Below are positions 9,308 to 18,769 of a stretch of DNA of 64,000 bases, piece after piece. Position numbers and translations under genes: made by a program. Each line of letters begins with the position of its first letter. Within the stretch, counting starts at the first letter, position 1. The stretch lies in NCBI RefSeq assembly GCF_003010965.1, contig NZ_PGGM01000010.1, positions 1-64,000 on the forward strand, given 5' to 3'. This stretch comes from Phyllobacterium sophorae. GTDB lineage: Bacteria; Pseudomonadota; Alphaproteobacteria; Rhizobiales; Rhizobiaceae. The notes under the pieces are model-generated. The model worked only from the letters and a program-made list of their open reading frames with translations. It was not told where the DNA came from and searched no databases.

Positions 9308-10783
9308 GTGACCGTGACACAGTCGCTGACCAGGCATCTGAAAAATCCCGAGCTATTTGTTGATCTGGCCTCTGTGCCTGATCGGAACGTGGCTGCGGCC
9401 ACGAAGCGCTTTTCTGTCTTCAATCCCTCCACAGGCGAGCTGTTGGCGGAACTTCCAGACATGGATGCCGGGGATGTTTCCAAGGCAATAGACAAAGCTC
9501 GATCAGCGCAGGAACAGTGGGGGGCGCTGACTGCGCGCGAGCGTTCCGACACGTTATGGAGATGGCACGAGCTGATCCTCAACCACAGCGAGGATTTTGC
9601 CGCCATTTTGACGGCCGAAATGGGCAAGCCGCTCGCAGAGGCGAAGTCTGAAATAGCGCACGCGGCAGCCTATCTCCAATGGTATGCCGAGGAGGCTAAT
9701 CGCATCTACGGCGAGACGATTTCAGCGCCATCCAACGACAGGCGTATGCTGGTGATCAAACAGCCGGTCGGTGTCGTCGGGGCAATTACCCCGTGGAATT
9801 TCCCCGCCTCGATGGTGGCGCGCAAGATCTCGCCGGCGCTCGCCGCCGGTTGCGTGGTCATCCTGAAACCCGCAGAGCAAACGCCACTCGTCGCTGGCGC
9901 CATGTTCGCTCTTGCCCGGATGGCAGGTTTTCCGGAGGGAGTCCTTAACCTGATCTATGCCTCCGAAGGCGATGCGGTTGGCCGGGAACTTTGCTCCAAT
10001 CCCAACGTTCGCAAGATCAGTTTCACCGGGTCAACAGAGGTCGGGCGGCTCTTAATGCGGCAGTGCTCGGACCAAATCAAAAAGATAAGCTTCGAGCTCG
10101 GTGGCAACGCCCCATTCATCGTTTTCGATGATGCGGATGTCGATGCTGCCGTCGAGGGCGCTATCCAAGCCAAGTTTCGCAACGCGGGCCAGACCTGCGT
10201 TTCAGCCAACCGGCTTTACGTGCAGTCCAATGTGCATGATGAGTTCGCCGAAAAATTCACTCAGCGTGTGTGTGCATTACGTGTCGGTGACGGGTTCGAT
10301 CCCAATGTTGCGATCGGTCCTCTTATCGATGATCGTTCTCTTGCCAAAATCGAAGCCCATGTGCGCGACGCCGTAATCAAGGGTGGTACAATCCGTTGCG
10401 GTGGCAACCGTATCGGGAAGTCCGGGACATTCTTCGAGCCCACGGTGATCACAGAAGTGGCAAGCACAATGCGAATTGCCCAGGAAGAAACCTTCGGACC
10501 GCTCGCGCCGATCATCCGCTTTGATGATGCCGACCAGGTGGTTCGCGAAGCAAACGATACCGTTTATGGTCTCGCAGCCTATTTCTATGCCTCCAATCTC
10601 AAGCGTGTCTGGCGCGTTGCTGAAGCCCTTGAATATGGCATGGTCGGAATCAATACGGGACGCATGTCCTCTGAGGCCGCGCCCTTTGGCGGCATGAAGC
10701 AATCAGGGATTGGTCGTGAGGGTTCGCGTCACGGTCTTGAGGCTTATCTCGAGATGAAGTACCTGTGCATGGGTGGTTTGTAG
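9308..10783 (+). CDS. NAD(P)-dependent succinate-semialdehyde dehydrogenase-like enzyme
   Basis: A protein of 491 residues with a GTG start and a G-rich ribosome site (GAGGGGG). It is a complete aldehyde dehydrogenase: TPWNFPASMVARK (Rossmann/cofactor entrance), SFTGSTEVGR, the general base Glu263 in FELGGNAPF, the nucleophile Cys297 in GQTCVSANR, and C-terminal PFGGMKQSGIGREGS. The sequence style is GabD-like (succinate or glutarate semialdehyde). Flanks are alanine catabolism upstream and a dead agmatinase/guanidinobutyrase downstream. Oxidation of a polyamine- or omega-amino-acid-derived semialdehyde is therefore a sensible inference, but the substrate is not fixed by sequence. Confidence 0.88.
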   Translation: MTVTQSLTRHLKNPELFVDLASVPDRNVAAATKRFSVFNPSTGELLAELPDMDAGDVSKAIDKARSAQEQWGALTARERSDTLWRWHELILNHSEDFAAILTAEMGKPLAEAKSEIAHAAAYLQWYAEEANRIYGETISAPSNDRRMLVIKQPVGVVGAITPWNFPASMVARKISPALAAGCVVILKPAEQTPLVAGAMFALARMAGFPEGVLNLIYASEGDAVGRELCSNPNVRKISFTGSTEVGRLLMRQCSDQIKKISFELGGNAPFIVFDDADVDAAVEGAIQAKFRNAGQTCVSANRLYVQSNVHDEFAEKFTQRVCALRVGDGFDPNVAIGPLIDDRSLAKIEAHVRDAVIKGGTIRCGGNRIGKSGTFFEPTVITEVASTMRIAQEETFGPLAPIIRFDDADQVVREANDTVYGLAAYFYASNLKRVWRVAEALEYGMVGINTGRMSSEAAPFGGMKQSGIGREGSRHGLEAYLEMKYLCMGGL

Positions 10784-10848
10784 CTGCGCAGGAAGTCCAT
10801 CGTTTAGTTGATTAGCCGGTAGCTTTTCGCTAGTGCCTGGAGATCAAA

Positions 10849-11747
10849 ATGGATCCGATGTACAATCAACCTCTTGACGCGGCAAAGTGCCGAGGTTCGC
10901 AGGGCATTCGACATTTATGCGTTTGCCGGCGGCAATAACGGCGGAAGGCTTCGACATCGCGCTGATCGGTCTTCCTTGGGACGGTAATACAACGGGAAGT
11001 CCGCAACTACTCGATCATGATGCGGAGCACTCATCACGTCACAAAGATCGAGCGTTTCAAGATTGCTAACGTAGCTGATGTTGGGGATGTCGAAGTAAAC
11101 CCCGATCGTAGATGATGCACTCAACTGATAAGGGCTGATATACAGAGAGTTACAGAGGAGGGCGCGCTACCTCTTTCGGTCGCCGGGGACCACCTTGTGA
11201 CGCTCCTTGTTCTGCGCGCCGTGGCACGGGACCAGGCCGTGGGACTTATCCATTTCGATGCTCACTCGGACACCAACGACACTTATTTTGGGAACAACCC
11301 CTACACGCACGCCACGCCCTTCAGGCGAGCTATCGAAGAAAAACCGATCGACCCTCACAAGACTGTTCAGATCGGGATACGTGGTCCAACCTATGCGCTA
11401 GATGAGCAAGGTTGGGCGGTATCCCAAGGTGTTAGGATCGTCTACATGGAGGAGTTCATCGAGCGCGGTGTCTCTTCCGTTATGGCCAAGTTCGACAAAT
11501 CGTTGGCGATGCACCTACCTACGTGACGATCGACATTGACTCAATTGATCGGTCCATGGCTTTGGGTATCGGTACTCCCGAGATCGGCGGCTTCCCAACC
11601 AGAGAAGCTCAGAAAATGATTCGTCTGCTGGATGGTCTGAATTTGGTAGGGGCAGACGTGGAGGTTGCTCCTCCATTAGATTCTAATGGACTCACCGCTA
11701 TTACCGATGCAACGGTTATGTTCGAACTTCTTTGTGTTTTGGCGTAG
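10849..11747 (+). pseudogene. Agmatinase/guanidinobutyrase (ureohydrolase), multiply frameshifted
   Basis: Recognisable in pieces across all frames: MDPMYNQPLDAAK at the start; FMRLPAAITAEGFDIALIGL then PWDG near 10915; LPLSVAGDHLVTL near 11170; LIHFDAHSDTNDTYFGNNPY; the segment VQIGIRGPTYALDEQGWAVS at about 11370; and YVTIDIDSIDRSMALGIGTP then EIGGFPTREAQ at 11520-11600. GDH, DAHSD and DIDSID are the Mn-binding motifs of arginase/agmatinase enzymes. At least four frameshifts or deletions break it. The intact enzyme would release urea from agmatine or 4-guanidinobutyrate, feeding putrescine or GABA to the neighbouring enzymes. Confidence 0.85.
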
Positions 11748-12150
11748 CTCCCAGCAACCAGAAGAAACCAAGGAATGGATCGAATTTGAGTCGTGTGCGA
11801 CGTGCGACTAAAAATCGCCGTCGAGATGGGAAATCACTTGGTTGTTAATGTTCCTTCTATGACGAAGTCTCTTGGCTGGGGTTTCTCTCCGCCGTTTGGA
11901 AGCGCAGGCACGCTTCGCGCACCCGGTGCTCGCGACTTGCGCAAGTATGTAAAGGTCGTCTGATAATGTTGCCGGTACGGCTGTCCTGATGCCAGGGTCA
12001 ACGGCAATTAGTCGTTAGAGGCCAGAGCCGCCGCAGACCTATTAGACCGTATGTTCTCGGGGTGAAGGTGGCCCGCCCCCGCAGTAAGCTGAATTCGGGG
12101 GTTGCTCTGGATAGGCCGGAGCCGAGCCCCACGCTTAGCGAGGGCGAACC
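11748..12150. other. Intergenic stretch before IS110 element
   Basis: A short plus-strand frame ending at 11963 (MTKSLGWGFSPPFGSAGT then LRAPGARDLRKYVKVV) looks like the tail of a lost gene but matches no family I can name. From about 12000 to 12150 the DNA is probably the left non-coding end of the IS110 element. No promoter or RNA gene is evident. Confidence 0.4.
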
Positions 12151-13270
12151 ATGAAAGAGAATAGCGTAATTTTCATCGGCTTGGATACGTCGAAGCTGAA
12201 GATTTCAGTTGCGGTTGCGGACGGGGTGCGCAACGGCGAGGTGCGGTTTTTCGGCGACATCTCTTCGGAGCCGGCGTCGGTGGCGTCGATGGTCGACAAG
12301 CTTTCCCGACGCGGGGCCAAGCCTCACTTTTGCTACGAGGCCGGCCCGACCGGTTACGGTCTTTACCGGCAGATTGTTGAATTGGGGCACGATTGTGTGG
12401 TCGTGGCGCCGTCCCTGGTGCCCAAGCGTGCGGGCGACCGGGTGAAGACAAACCGCCGGGATGCCGTAAGTCTGGCGCGCCTGCACCGGGCGGGCGAACT
12501 GACCTCTGTCTGGGTTCCGGACGAAGGCCATGAGGCGATCCGCGACCTGGTGCGGGCTCGCGAGGCTGCCAACGATGCGCTGAAGCAGGCACGCCAACAA
12601 CTCCAGTCCTTTTCTCCTGCGCCACGGCCGGATCTATACTGGCCGCACGCCTTGGACGCGCGCCCATACAAGATGGCTGGCATGCCAGGCCTTCGATCAT
12701 CCCGCCCACCAAATTCTGTTGGCAGAATATTGCCAGGCCATCGAGGATGCCGGCGTGCGTCTGGATCGGCTGACCAAGCTGGTGGTGGAGACCGCAGCAT
12801 CCTGGTCGATGGCACCGGTTGTGGCAGCCTATCAAGCGATGCGCGGCGTCGCGTTCATGACTGCGGTCACCTTTGTGGTCGAGATCGGCGATGTCAGGCG
12901 TTTCGATAATCCCCGTCAGTTGATGGCCTATCTGGGTCTTGTGCCGTCGGAACGCTCAACGGGCGAAAGGGTCAAGCGCGCTGGGATCACCAAGGCCGGC
13001 AACACAAGGGCTCGAAGGGTACTCGTTGAAGCGGCCTGGACATATCGCTTCCCGGCTCGCGTGAGCCCGAAGATCCAGGCGCGGCTGGATGACCTGCCAA
13101 GAACGGTTCGCGAGATTGCCTGGAAAGCCCAGGTGCGGCTTTGCGCGCGCTATCGAAAACTGATGGCGGCAGGCAAGCCGAAGGTCGTCGCTGTCACCGC
13201 CATTGCCCGAGAAATGGCAGCATTCCTATGGGCGATTGGACAGGAGGTCGCTCCCACAGCTAAAGGCTAA
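12151..13270 (+). pseudogene. IS110-family transposase with one frameshift
   Basis: The N-terminal DEDD domain begins VIFIGLDTSKLKISVAVADG and includes TNRRDAVSLARLHRAGELT. The C-terminal transposase_20 domain reads RRFDNPRQLMAYLGLVPSER, then AGITKAGNTRARRVLVEAAW. The two halves are in different frames. At about 12611 an extra T within TCCTTTTCTCC moves the frame; removing it restores QLQSFLLRHGRIYTGRTPW through to the second half. IS110 transposases are single-frame, so this is inactivating damage or a sequencing error rather than programmed frameshifting. Otherwise the gene is full length (about 370 residues). Confidence 0.88.
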
Positions 13271-13775
13271 ATGCCGATGGTCAGCTTGAAGAGAGACGCT
13301 TAACCCAAAATTTAAAATCATCTGCTGTTGGACAAAGATGGAGGCAGGGCTCCGGTGGGGAACCCTCGCAGGCTCTATGTGGCGGATAAATTCCAAGTCC
13401 GAGATTAGACAGAGGCAGCCCCAGACGAACACACGGAAATGCGGTACCCAACCCGCGCATAAGAGTATGCCAGCCGTCGTCTAAACGCCCTGCCTCCTCC
13501 TTTGTTCAACAGCTTCGCGCATGTGCTTTCGTCGTCAAAGCCGGAAAGGAAAGAATCGTGACTAAAGAGCTTGCAAACGAACATAAGAGAGCCCTAAAGG
13601 GTCCGTTGGCAATATTATGGATCAAGCGCTTTTTTTTGCTTTGTGTTATCTTTTCACAATCAATGTTGCATGCTCGTACTATTTGCCTGGGACAACCAAA
13701 TAGTAAGGCTGGGACGCAGACGACTCCTGAACACAACCTGCCGACCATCGTTTACCGGCGTCGCTAAGATAGTTG
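13271..13775. other. Intergenic region, no confident gene
   Basis: About 500 bp between the IS110 transposase and the XRE-cupin regulator. A GTG-started frame of 69 codons at 13558-13767 with an upstream AAGGAAAG and a hydrophobic stretch (ILWIKRFFLLCVIFSQSML) is the only candidate, and I cannot support it further. The first 100 bp may include the right end of the IS110 element. Confidence 0.3.
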
Positions 13776-14333
13776 TCAGAAAGTCGGCGGCGTGCAGGCG
13801 CTGACAACTTCGCATGGGTTCGGACCGATGCAGCGGAAGCGATGCGGACGGCGGCTTTCGAAATAATAGGCATCGCCCGGGCCAAGAATGCGCCGCTCAT
13901 CATCGACCGTCACCTCGATCCTCCCGCTGATGACGACCCCGCCCTCCTCGCCCTCATGCACAAGTGGCACCTTGCCGGTATCCGCGCCTGGCTCATAGCG
14001 TTCCTTCAATATTTGCAGTGCCCGCCCGAATAGGTTTTCCCCGATCTGGCGGTAGGAAATATTGCCCTTGCCAATCTCGACCAGTTCGCGTGACTCGTAA
14101 AACACCTTCTGCCTGCGGTCGGGCCCCAGGGCAAAAAACTCGGCAAGCCCGATGGGTATCCCGTCGAGAATGCGTTTCAGCGCACCGACAGACGGGTTCG
14201 TCTGGTTGGATTCAATAAGCGAGATGGTGGAGTTGGTTACACCGGCGCGCTTGGCGAGTTCGCGCTGGGACAATCCGTGCCGTTCGCGCAAAAAGCGCAA
14301 TCGTCCGCCAAGATCGATGCTCATGGTTTGCAT
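13776..14333 (-). CDS. XRE-cupin transcriptional regulator (PuuR-like)
   Basis: A protein of 185 residues: N-terminal HTH_3 (LGGRLRFLRERHGLSQRELA then NSTISLIESNQTNPSVGALK) at about residues 8-60 and a C-terminal cupin_2 domain (LVHEGEEGGVVISGRIEVTV then LGPGDAYYFESRRPHRF) at about 115-180. PuuR-type regulators of this build repress putrescine/GABA or amino-acid catabolic genes. It is divergent from the omega-aminotransferase gene, with about 137 bp between, so that gene is its likely target. Ligand unknown. Confidence 0.85.
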   Translation of the reverse strand: MQTMSIDLGGRLRFLRERHGLSQRELAKRAGVTNSTISLIESNQTNPSVGALKRILDGIPIGLAEFFALGPDRRQKVFYESRELVEIGKGNISYRQIGENLFGRALQILKERYEPGADTGKVPLVHEGEEGGVVISGRIEVTVDDERRILGPGDAYYFESRRPHRFRCIGPNPCEVVSACTPPTF

Positions 14334-14470
14334 CCTTCTGTTTCAGATGTTTTATATAGAACAACTTTCTCGCACTGATGCAATAATATCAACAGTTTGG
14401 GTGAGCATGGAAAAGGACTTGTTGGGCAATGCAAAGCATGGCTCTTTGGTGCCAGAAGAGGAGTTCAACC

Positions 14471-15799
14471 ATGCTGATGTCCAACACGCCGTCACTCGAA
14501 AACTACTGGATGCCGTTTACGGCCAACCGACAGTTCAAAGCGGCCCCGCGCTTGCTCGCCGCCGCCAAAGGCATGTACTACACTGATGTCGATGGCGCTC
14601 AGGTGCTGGATGGCACCGCCGGTTTGTGGTGTGTCAATGCCGGTCACGGCCGCGAGAAGATCGCCGATGCGGTTGCACGCCAGCTGATGACCATGGACTA
14701 TGCGCCATCTTTCCAGATGGGCCATCCGATTGTCTTCGATTTTGCCGAGAAGCTGGCAGCGCGCGCGCCTGGCGGCAAGGAAGCCGGCCTCACCAAGGTG
14801 TTCTTCACCGGTTCCGGATCGGAATCGGTCGACACAGCGCTGAAAATCGCTATCGCCTACCAACGCTCCATAGGACAAGGCACTCGCACCCGTGTCATCG
14901 GCCGTGAGCGTGGTTATCATGGTGTCGGCTTTGGCGGCATTTCGGTTGGTGGTCTTGTCAATAACCGACGCGTTTTCCCGCTGCTTCCAGGCGTCGATCA
15001 TTTGCGTCATACCCATGATCCGGTGCGCAATTCTTTCGTCAAGGGATTGCCGGAGTACGGTGCGGACCTCGCCGATGATCTGGAGCGTCTGGTTGCGCTG
15101 CACGGCGCTGAGACAATAGCTGCGGTGATTGTCGAACCCGTCGCCGGTTCGACCGGCGTACTCCTGCCGCCAAAGGGCTATCTTGAGCGTTTGCGGGCCA
15201 TCAGCAAGAAGCACGGCATTCTGCTGATTTTCGATGAGGTCATCACCGGTTTCGGCCGTCTCGGCACGCCGTTTGCCGTCGATTATTTCGGCGTCGTGCC
15301 GGACCTTGTCACCACGGCCAAGGGCCTGACCAATGGCGCTTTGCCCATGGGGGCGGTTTTCGCCAGCGAAGCCGTTTACGAAGCAATGATGAATGGTCCG
15401 GAAAGCCAGATCGAGCTGTTCCACGGCTATACCTATTCGGGGCATCCTGCAGCGTGTGCTGCGGGTCTGGCGACACTGGAAGTCTACGAAGAGGAGGGCC
15501 TTTTGACCCGCGCGGCAGACCTTGCTGATCATTGGCAGGATGCGATGCACGGCCTGAAGGGTCTTCCCAATATCGTCGATATCCGCACAATCGGCCTCGT
15601 CGCCGGTATCGAATTGTCATCGCGGCCCGAAGCTGCTGGCGCGCGGGGCTATGACATTTTCGTCGATTGCTTCAACAAGGGCCTGCTGGTGCGCGTTACT
15701 GGCGATACCATCGCCCTCTCCCCGCCCTTGATCGTGGAAAAGCAACAGATCGACACCATGGTCTCCATGCTCGGTGATGCGATCAAACGCGCTGCCTAG
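14471..15799 (+). CDS. Class III omega-amino acid:pyruvate aminotransferase
   Basis: A protein of 442 residues from the ATG at 14471, chosen because AGAGGAG sits 8 bases before it; an in-frame ATG at 14429 lacks a site. Class III fold features: FFTGSGSESVDTALKIA (cofactor phosphate loop), GYHGVGFGG, IFDEVITGFGR with the PLP-ring Asp255, and the Schiff-base Lys284 in LVTTAKGLTNG. It is most similar in style to beta-alanine/omega-amino acid:pyruvate transaminases, which give a semialdehyde and L-alanine. The divergent PuuR-like regulator and nearby DadX/DadA and semialdehyde dehydrogenase give a coherent pathway context. Confidence 0.87.
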   Translation: MLMSNTPSLENYWMPFTANRQFKAAPRLLAAAKGMYYTDVDGAQVLDGTAGLWCVNAGHGREKIADAVARQLMTMDYAPSFQMGHPIVFDFAEKLAARAPGGKEAGLTKVFFTGSGSESVDTALKIAIAYQRSIGQGTRTRVIGRERGYHGVGFGGISVGGLVNNRRVFPLLPGVDHLRHTHDPVRNSFVKGLPEYGADLADDLERLVALHGAETIAAVIVEPVAGSTGVLLPPKGYLERLRAISKKHGILLIFDEVITGFGRLGTPFAVDYFGVVPDLVTTAKGLTNGALPMGAVFASEAVYEAMMNGPESQIELFHGYTYSGHPAACAAGLATLEVYEEEGLLTRAADLADHWQDAMHGLKGLPNIVDIRTIGLVAGIELSSRPEAAGARGYDIFVDCFNKGLLVRVTGDTIALSPPLIVEKQQIDTMVSMLGDAIKRAA

Positions 15800-16033
15800 G
15801 ACGTTTTGAGAATGGCTGAAAAGCACGGATCGAAAGTCCGGCGGTTTGTATCTTCGGGTTGCCGGTGACGGTCAGTTCAGTTAATGAAGCCGGGGACGGG
15901 CTTTGAACATTGGTTCGTACCCGGCATAAATTTGAGCGTGCTTGGTTTGGCTTCCTCACACGATTGCGACCGGCGAAGGCGGGAACAATCGGCATATCAC
16001 CACGGCGCTGATGTTCGTTGACCGCATGACCGT

Positions 16034-16240
16034 ATGAGAGGCGGTGACGTCATCCAGGCGCTGCGGAAGATTCCGGGGGTCGTTGCGTGTGTTGTGATGA
16101 CAGGTGATTTTGACCTTCTGGTGAGGGTCGAATCCCTGGAAGCGGATCGCATTCGTCAAATCTGGCAACAGATAGCGGAACTGCCCGGTGTACGGGACAC
16201 GCTCACCGCTTTCGCCCTCTCGTCTGTCATTCAGAAATAG
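16034..16240 (+). pseudogene. Lrp/AsnC effector-domain (RAM) fragment
   Basis: The frame MRGGDVIQALRKIPGVVACV then VMTGDFDLLVRVE and LPGVRDTLTAFALSSVIQK is the C-terminal RAM domain of an Lrp/AsnC regulator. The DNA-binding half is missing: upstream DNA to about 15900 shows only degraded continuation in other frames. A stranded remnant downstream of the aminotransferase gene. Confidence 0.65.
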
Positions 16241-16867
16241 CCGTTGTGCGTCGAATTTCGTCAATCCGGATCGGGTCCTCGCGATATCCTGTGAAATCGT
16301 GCTGCCCATTATGTCCGGGCGGTAATGTCAGATTTGAACGAGTACGAGCCGGCTGCGAACATGGAGAACCTCCGCAATCCATCCTTCCTCCTTCATGAGG
16401 GAGAGACACCTAACGATCATATTGTTGGCCGGATCGGGCTGAGCGGATCGGCAAATATCAACCCCTTGGGATGTCCTTGCGGGTTTCGGGTGGACACGCT
16501 GCCATCCCTTCTCGTCTTTGACATTCCGATCCGCGGGTTTAGACTGCTGGCTGCAATTGCTGCGGAACATCCCAGACTTGCGGACAAGCGAGGCTTACAG
16601 CCTTGCGACGGGCGCGGGCCCGCACTGCGACTGGCGCGATTGGGCTTACACGGCCCCCGCAAGGCGTCATCTGAACTGACCCACTATTGAGATTTGAGGA
16701 ATCCTGCGATCCGCCGGTGCACATTGCAGGTTTCCGCTCCAATTGGCCGTGAAACGCCGTCAATTATCAAGCCCCTGAACGTATGACTGAGCTCGTCCAG
16801 TTCGTCAAAGTAGAACTAGGGCGTCGGTGTGAGCAACGCTTGCTTTCTCAGCCTCCCAAGGCAACTT
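16241..16867. other. Intergenic region, no identifiable gene
   Basis: About 630 bp upstream of bioD. Short frames on both strands lack homology or a credible ribosome site. A frame ending near 16777 (GRETPSIIKPLNV) could be the tail of a lost gene. bioB or bioF, usual neighbours of bioD in rhizobial biotin operons, are not recognisable here. Confidence 0.4.
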
Positions 16868-16904
16868 GGCTGCCGTCGAACAAAATTGGCGGCAGCCACT
16901 TTTT
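16868..16904 (+). terminator. Intrinsic terminator upstream of bioD
   Basis: GGCTGCCG (16868-16875) and CGGCAGCC (16890-16897) form an 8-bp GC-rich stem with a 14-base loop, followed two bases later by TTTTT (16900-16904). It lies 44 bp before the bioD start on the coding strand. It either ends transcription from a lost upstream gene or acts as an attenuator-like leader. Confidence 0.65.
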
Positions 16905-16947
16905 ACGACAGCAGGGTTCCACCACAGCATCTGAAAGGTAGCGAAGC

Positions 16948-17580
16948 ATGACGCTCCGTTTTGTTGTAACGGGGACGAACACCAATATCGGCAAGACGGT
17001 ATTTTCGGCAGCATTGGCCGATGCGCTTGGTGCTGCGTACTGGAAGCCCGTCCAATCGGGCCTTTCAGGAGAAACCGATAGCGAGACTGTCCAGCGTCTC
17101 GGACGGATACCGCCTGAACGAATCGTCCCTGGGGCGTGGCGGTTGAAGACGCCGGTCTCGCCGCATGTTGCTGCGAGCATTGCCCAGGTTCGGATCCGAC
17201 CTGGGGCGATTTCACCTCCGCAAACCACGCTCATCATCGAAGGGGCGGGCAGCGTGCTGGTTCCCTTGACTGAAAGTCAAGTGTTCGCCGATGTTTTTGC
17301 CCGCTGGCAGATTCCGGTCATCCTTTGCGCCCGCACAGAACTTGGAACGATCAACCATACGTTGCTTTCACTCGAAGCCTTGCGCCGCCGTTCTATTCCG
17401 GTCTTCGGTGTTGCATTCATCGGTGACAAACAGACCGATACGCTGGAGATCATCCCCCAACTTGGCAACGTAAGCTATCTTGGCCGGTTGCCGCTGCTTG
17501 ATCCCCTGACGCCCGACACCTTGCGGCAGGCCTTTCAGGATCATTTCGACATGTCCTGTTTTCAGAAAGCGGCGCTATGA
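16948..17580 (+). CDS. bioD: ATP-dependent dethiobiotin synthetase
   Basis: A protein of 210 residues. The P-loop is FVVTGTNTNIGKTVFSAALA (BioD form GTDTxVGKT), then AAYWKPVQSGL and LIIEGAGSVLVPLT, the conserved substrate/Mg segment. It closes the ureido ring of dethiobiotin from diaminopelargonic acid, CO2 and ATP, the penultimate step of biotin synthesis. GAAAGGTAGCG precedes the ATG. In rhizobia bioD normally sits in bioBFDAZ; here it is alone, followed by pdxJ. It would complement a biotin gap only together with bioB/F/A elsewhere. Confidence 0.9.
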   Translation: MTLRFVVTGTNTNIGKTVFSAALADALGAAYWKPVQSGLSGETDSETVQRLGRIPPERIVPGAWRLKTPVSPHVAASIAQVRIRPGAISPPQTTLIIEGAGSVLVPLTESQVFADVFARWQIPVILCARTELGTINHTLLSLEALRRRSIPVFGVAFIGDKQTDTLEIIPQLGNVSYLGRLPLLDPLTPDTLRQAFQDHFDMSCFQKAAL

Positions 17581-17732
17581 CCGGGCGCTTGCACAGTTTT
17601 ATCCCGAAGTTTGGATTTAACCAAAGTAACAAGGTAATCGCGACAATCTCCCCGGACTGAATCTCGCCATCGCTTTTTCGTTGTTGTGCGGATCCATTCC
17701 AGTTTCATCCTTCGCTTCAGTGGAATCCCGCC

Positions 17733-18485
17733 ATGCCGACTGCGCTTTCCGTCAATCTCAATGCCATCGCGATGCTGCGCAACCGCCGCGATCTGCCGTG
17801 GCCAAGTGTCGAGGGGTTCGGGCGGATTGCGTTGCAATCTGGGGCGAGCGGATTAACCGTGCATCCACGGCCCGACCAGCGGCACATTCGTTTCTCGGAC
17901 CTGCCTGTCATCCGAAACCTGATCGACGATGAATTTCCCGATGCCGAGTTCAATATCGAGGGCTACCCCACTAAGGAGTTCCTGGACCTGTGCGTCGGCG
18001 CTGCGCCCGAGCAGGTAACGCTGGTTCCGGACGATCCCTCGCAGGCAACCTCCGATCATGGCTGGGATTTCCGCAAACACCGGGACGTTCTGGCAGAGAG
18101 TATTGCGCGGCTGAAAAAAATGGGCACACGCGTGTCACTGTTCGCCGATGGCGACGGGGACGCCGAGGCCGTCGTCATCGCCAAGGCCGTCGGCGCTGAC
18201 CGAATCGAGCTTTACACAGGCCCCTATGGCGGATGCTACAACGCGCCAGAGCAGGCAGGGCCGATCCTGGAGGCGCTAGGCAAAACAGCAGACGCGGCAC
18301 TGGCGATCGGCTTGGGTGTCAATGCGGGGCACGATCTGACGGTGGCGAACCTGCCGCCGCTTGTAAAGCGCATTCCGAAGCTCGCCGAGGTATCTATCGG
18401 GCATGGATTGTCGGCGGACGCGCTTGAATTCGGCATGGCGGAAACGGTTCGGCGGTTCTGCCGGGCGTGCGGCCAGAATATCTGA
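17733..18485 (+). CDS. pdxJ: Pyridoxine 5'-phosphate synthase
   Basis: A protein of 250 residues, a TIM-barrel enzyme that condenses 1-deoxyxylulose 5-phosphate with 3-amino-1-hydroxyacetone phosphate to pyridoxine 5'-phosphate. PdxJ motifs are intact: [15 protein letters not shown] near the N terminus, [26 protein letters not shown] (catalytic Glu), [27 protein letters not shown] and [13 protein letters not shown]. The gap from bioD is 152 bp. A second cofactor gene beside bioD is notable given the PLP-dependent enzymes nearby; whether it duplicates a chromosomal copy cannot be seen here. Confidence 0.93.
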   Translation: MPTALSVNLNAIAMLRNRRDLPWPSVEGFGRIALQSGASGLTVHPRPDQRHIRFSDLPVIRNLIDDEFPDAEFNIEGYPTKEFLDLCVGAAPEQVTLVPDDPSQATSDHGWDFRKHRDVLAESIARLKKMGTRVSLFADGDGDAEAVVIAKAVGADRIELYTGPYGGCYNAPEQAGPILEALGKTADAALAIGLGVNAGHDLTVANLPPLVKRIPKLAEVSIGHGLSADALEFGMAETVRRFCRACGQNI

Positions 18486-18769
18486 GCCCACGGACGGGCG
18501 AAAGCCAGCCTCGCGGGCAGGCGGCATGACGATTTCCACTCGCCGAAGACCCTTGACGCCATATCGAGGGAGGAGTTTCTGTCTAAGCTTAGGACGTCGC
18601 GACCCCTATTGCGTCTTCTCGGGCGGAGGCTAGCATCCATGCACTCGCCACGTCGGCATTCAAGCTATGCGGCGTGCATAATCCTGGTGTTTCCTTCCGA
18701 GCGCAATCAACTCGGTAGGAGATCTACATGCAAAAAGCGATCATCCTTCAGCCACAACCCCGCGCTTGA

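Noticed and set aside
12600-12720. Programmed frameshifting in the IS110 transposase
   Set aside because: IS110 transposases are normally made from one frame, and a single extra T explains the break.
14492-15550. A 352-codon minus-strand open frame
   Set aside because: Antisense to the class III aminotransferase, whose catalytic motifs are on the plus strand.
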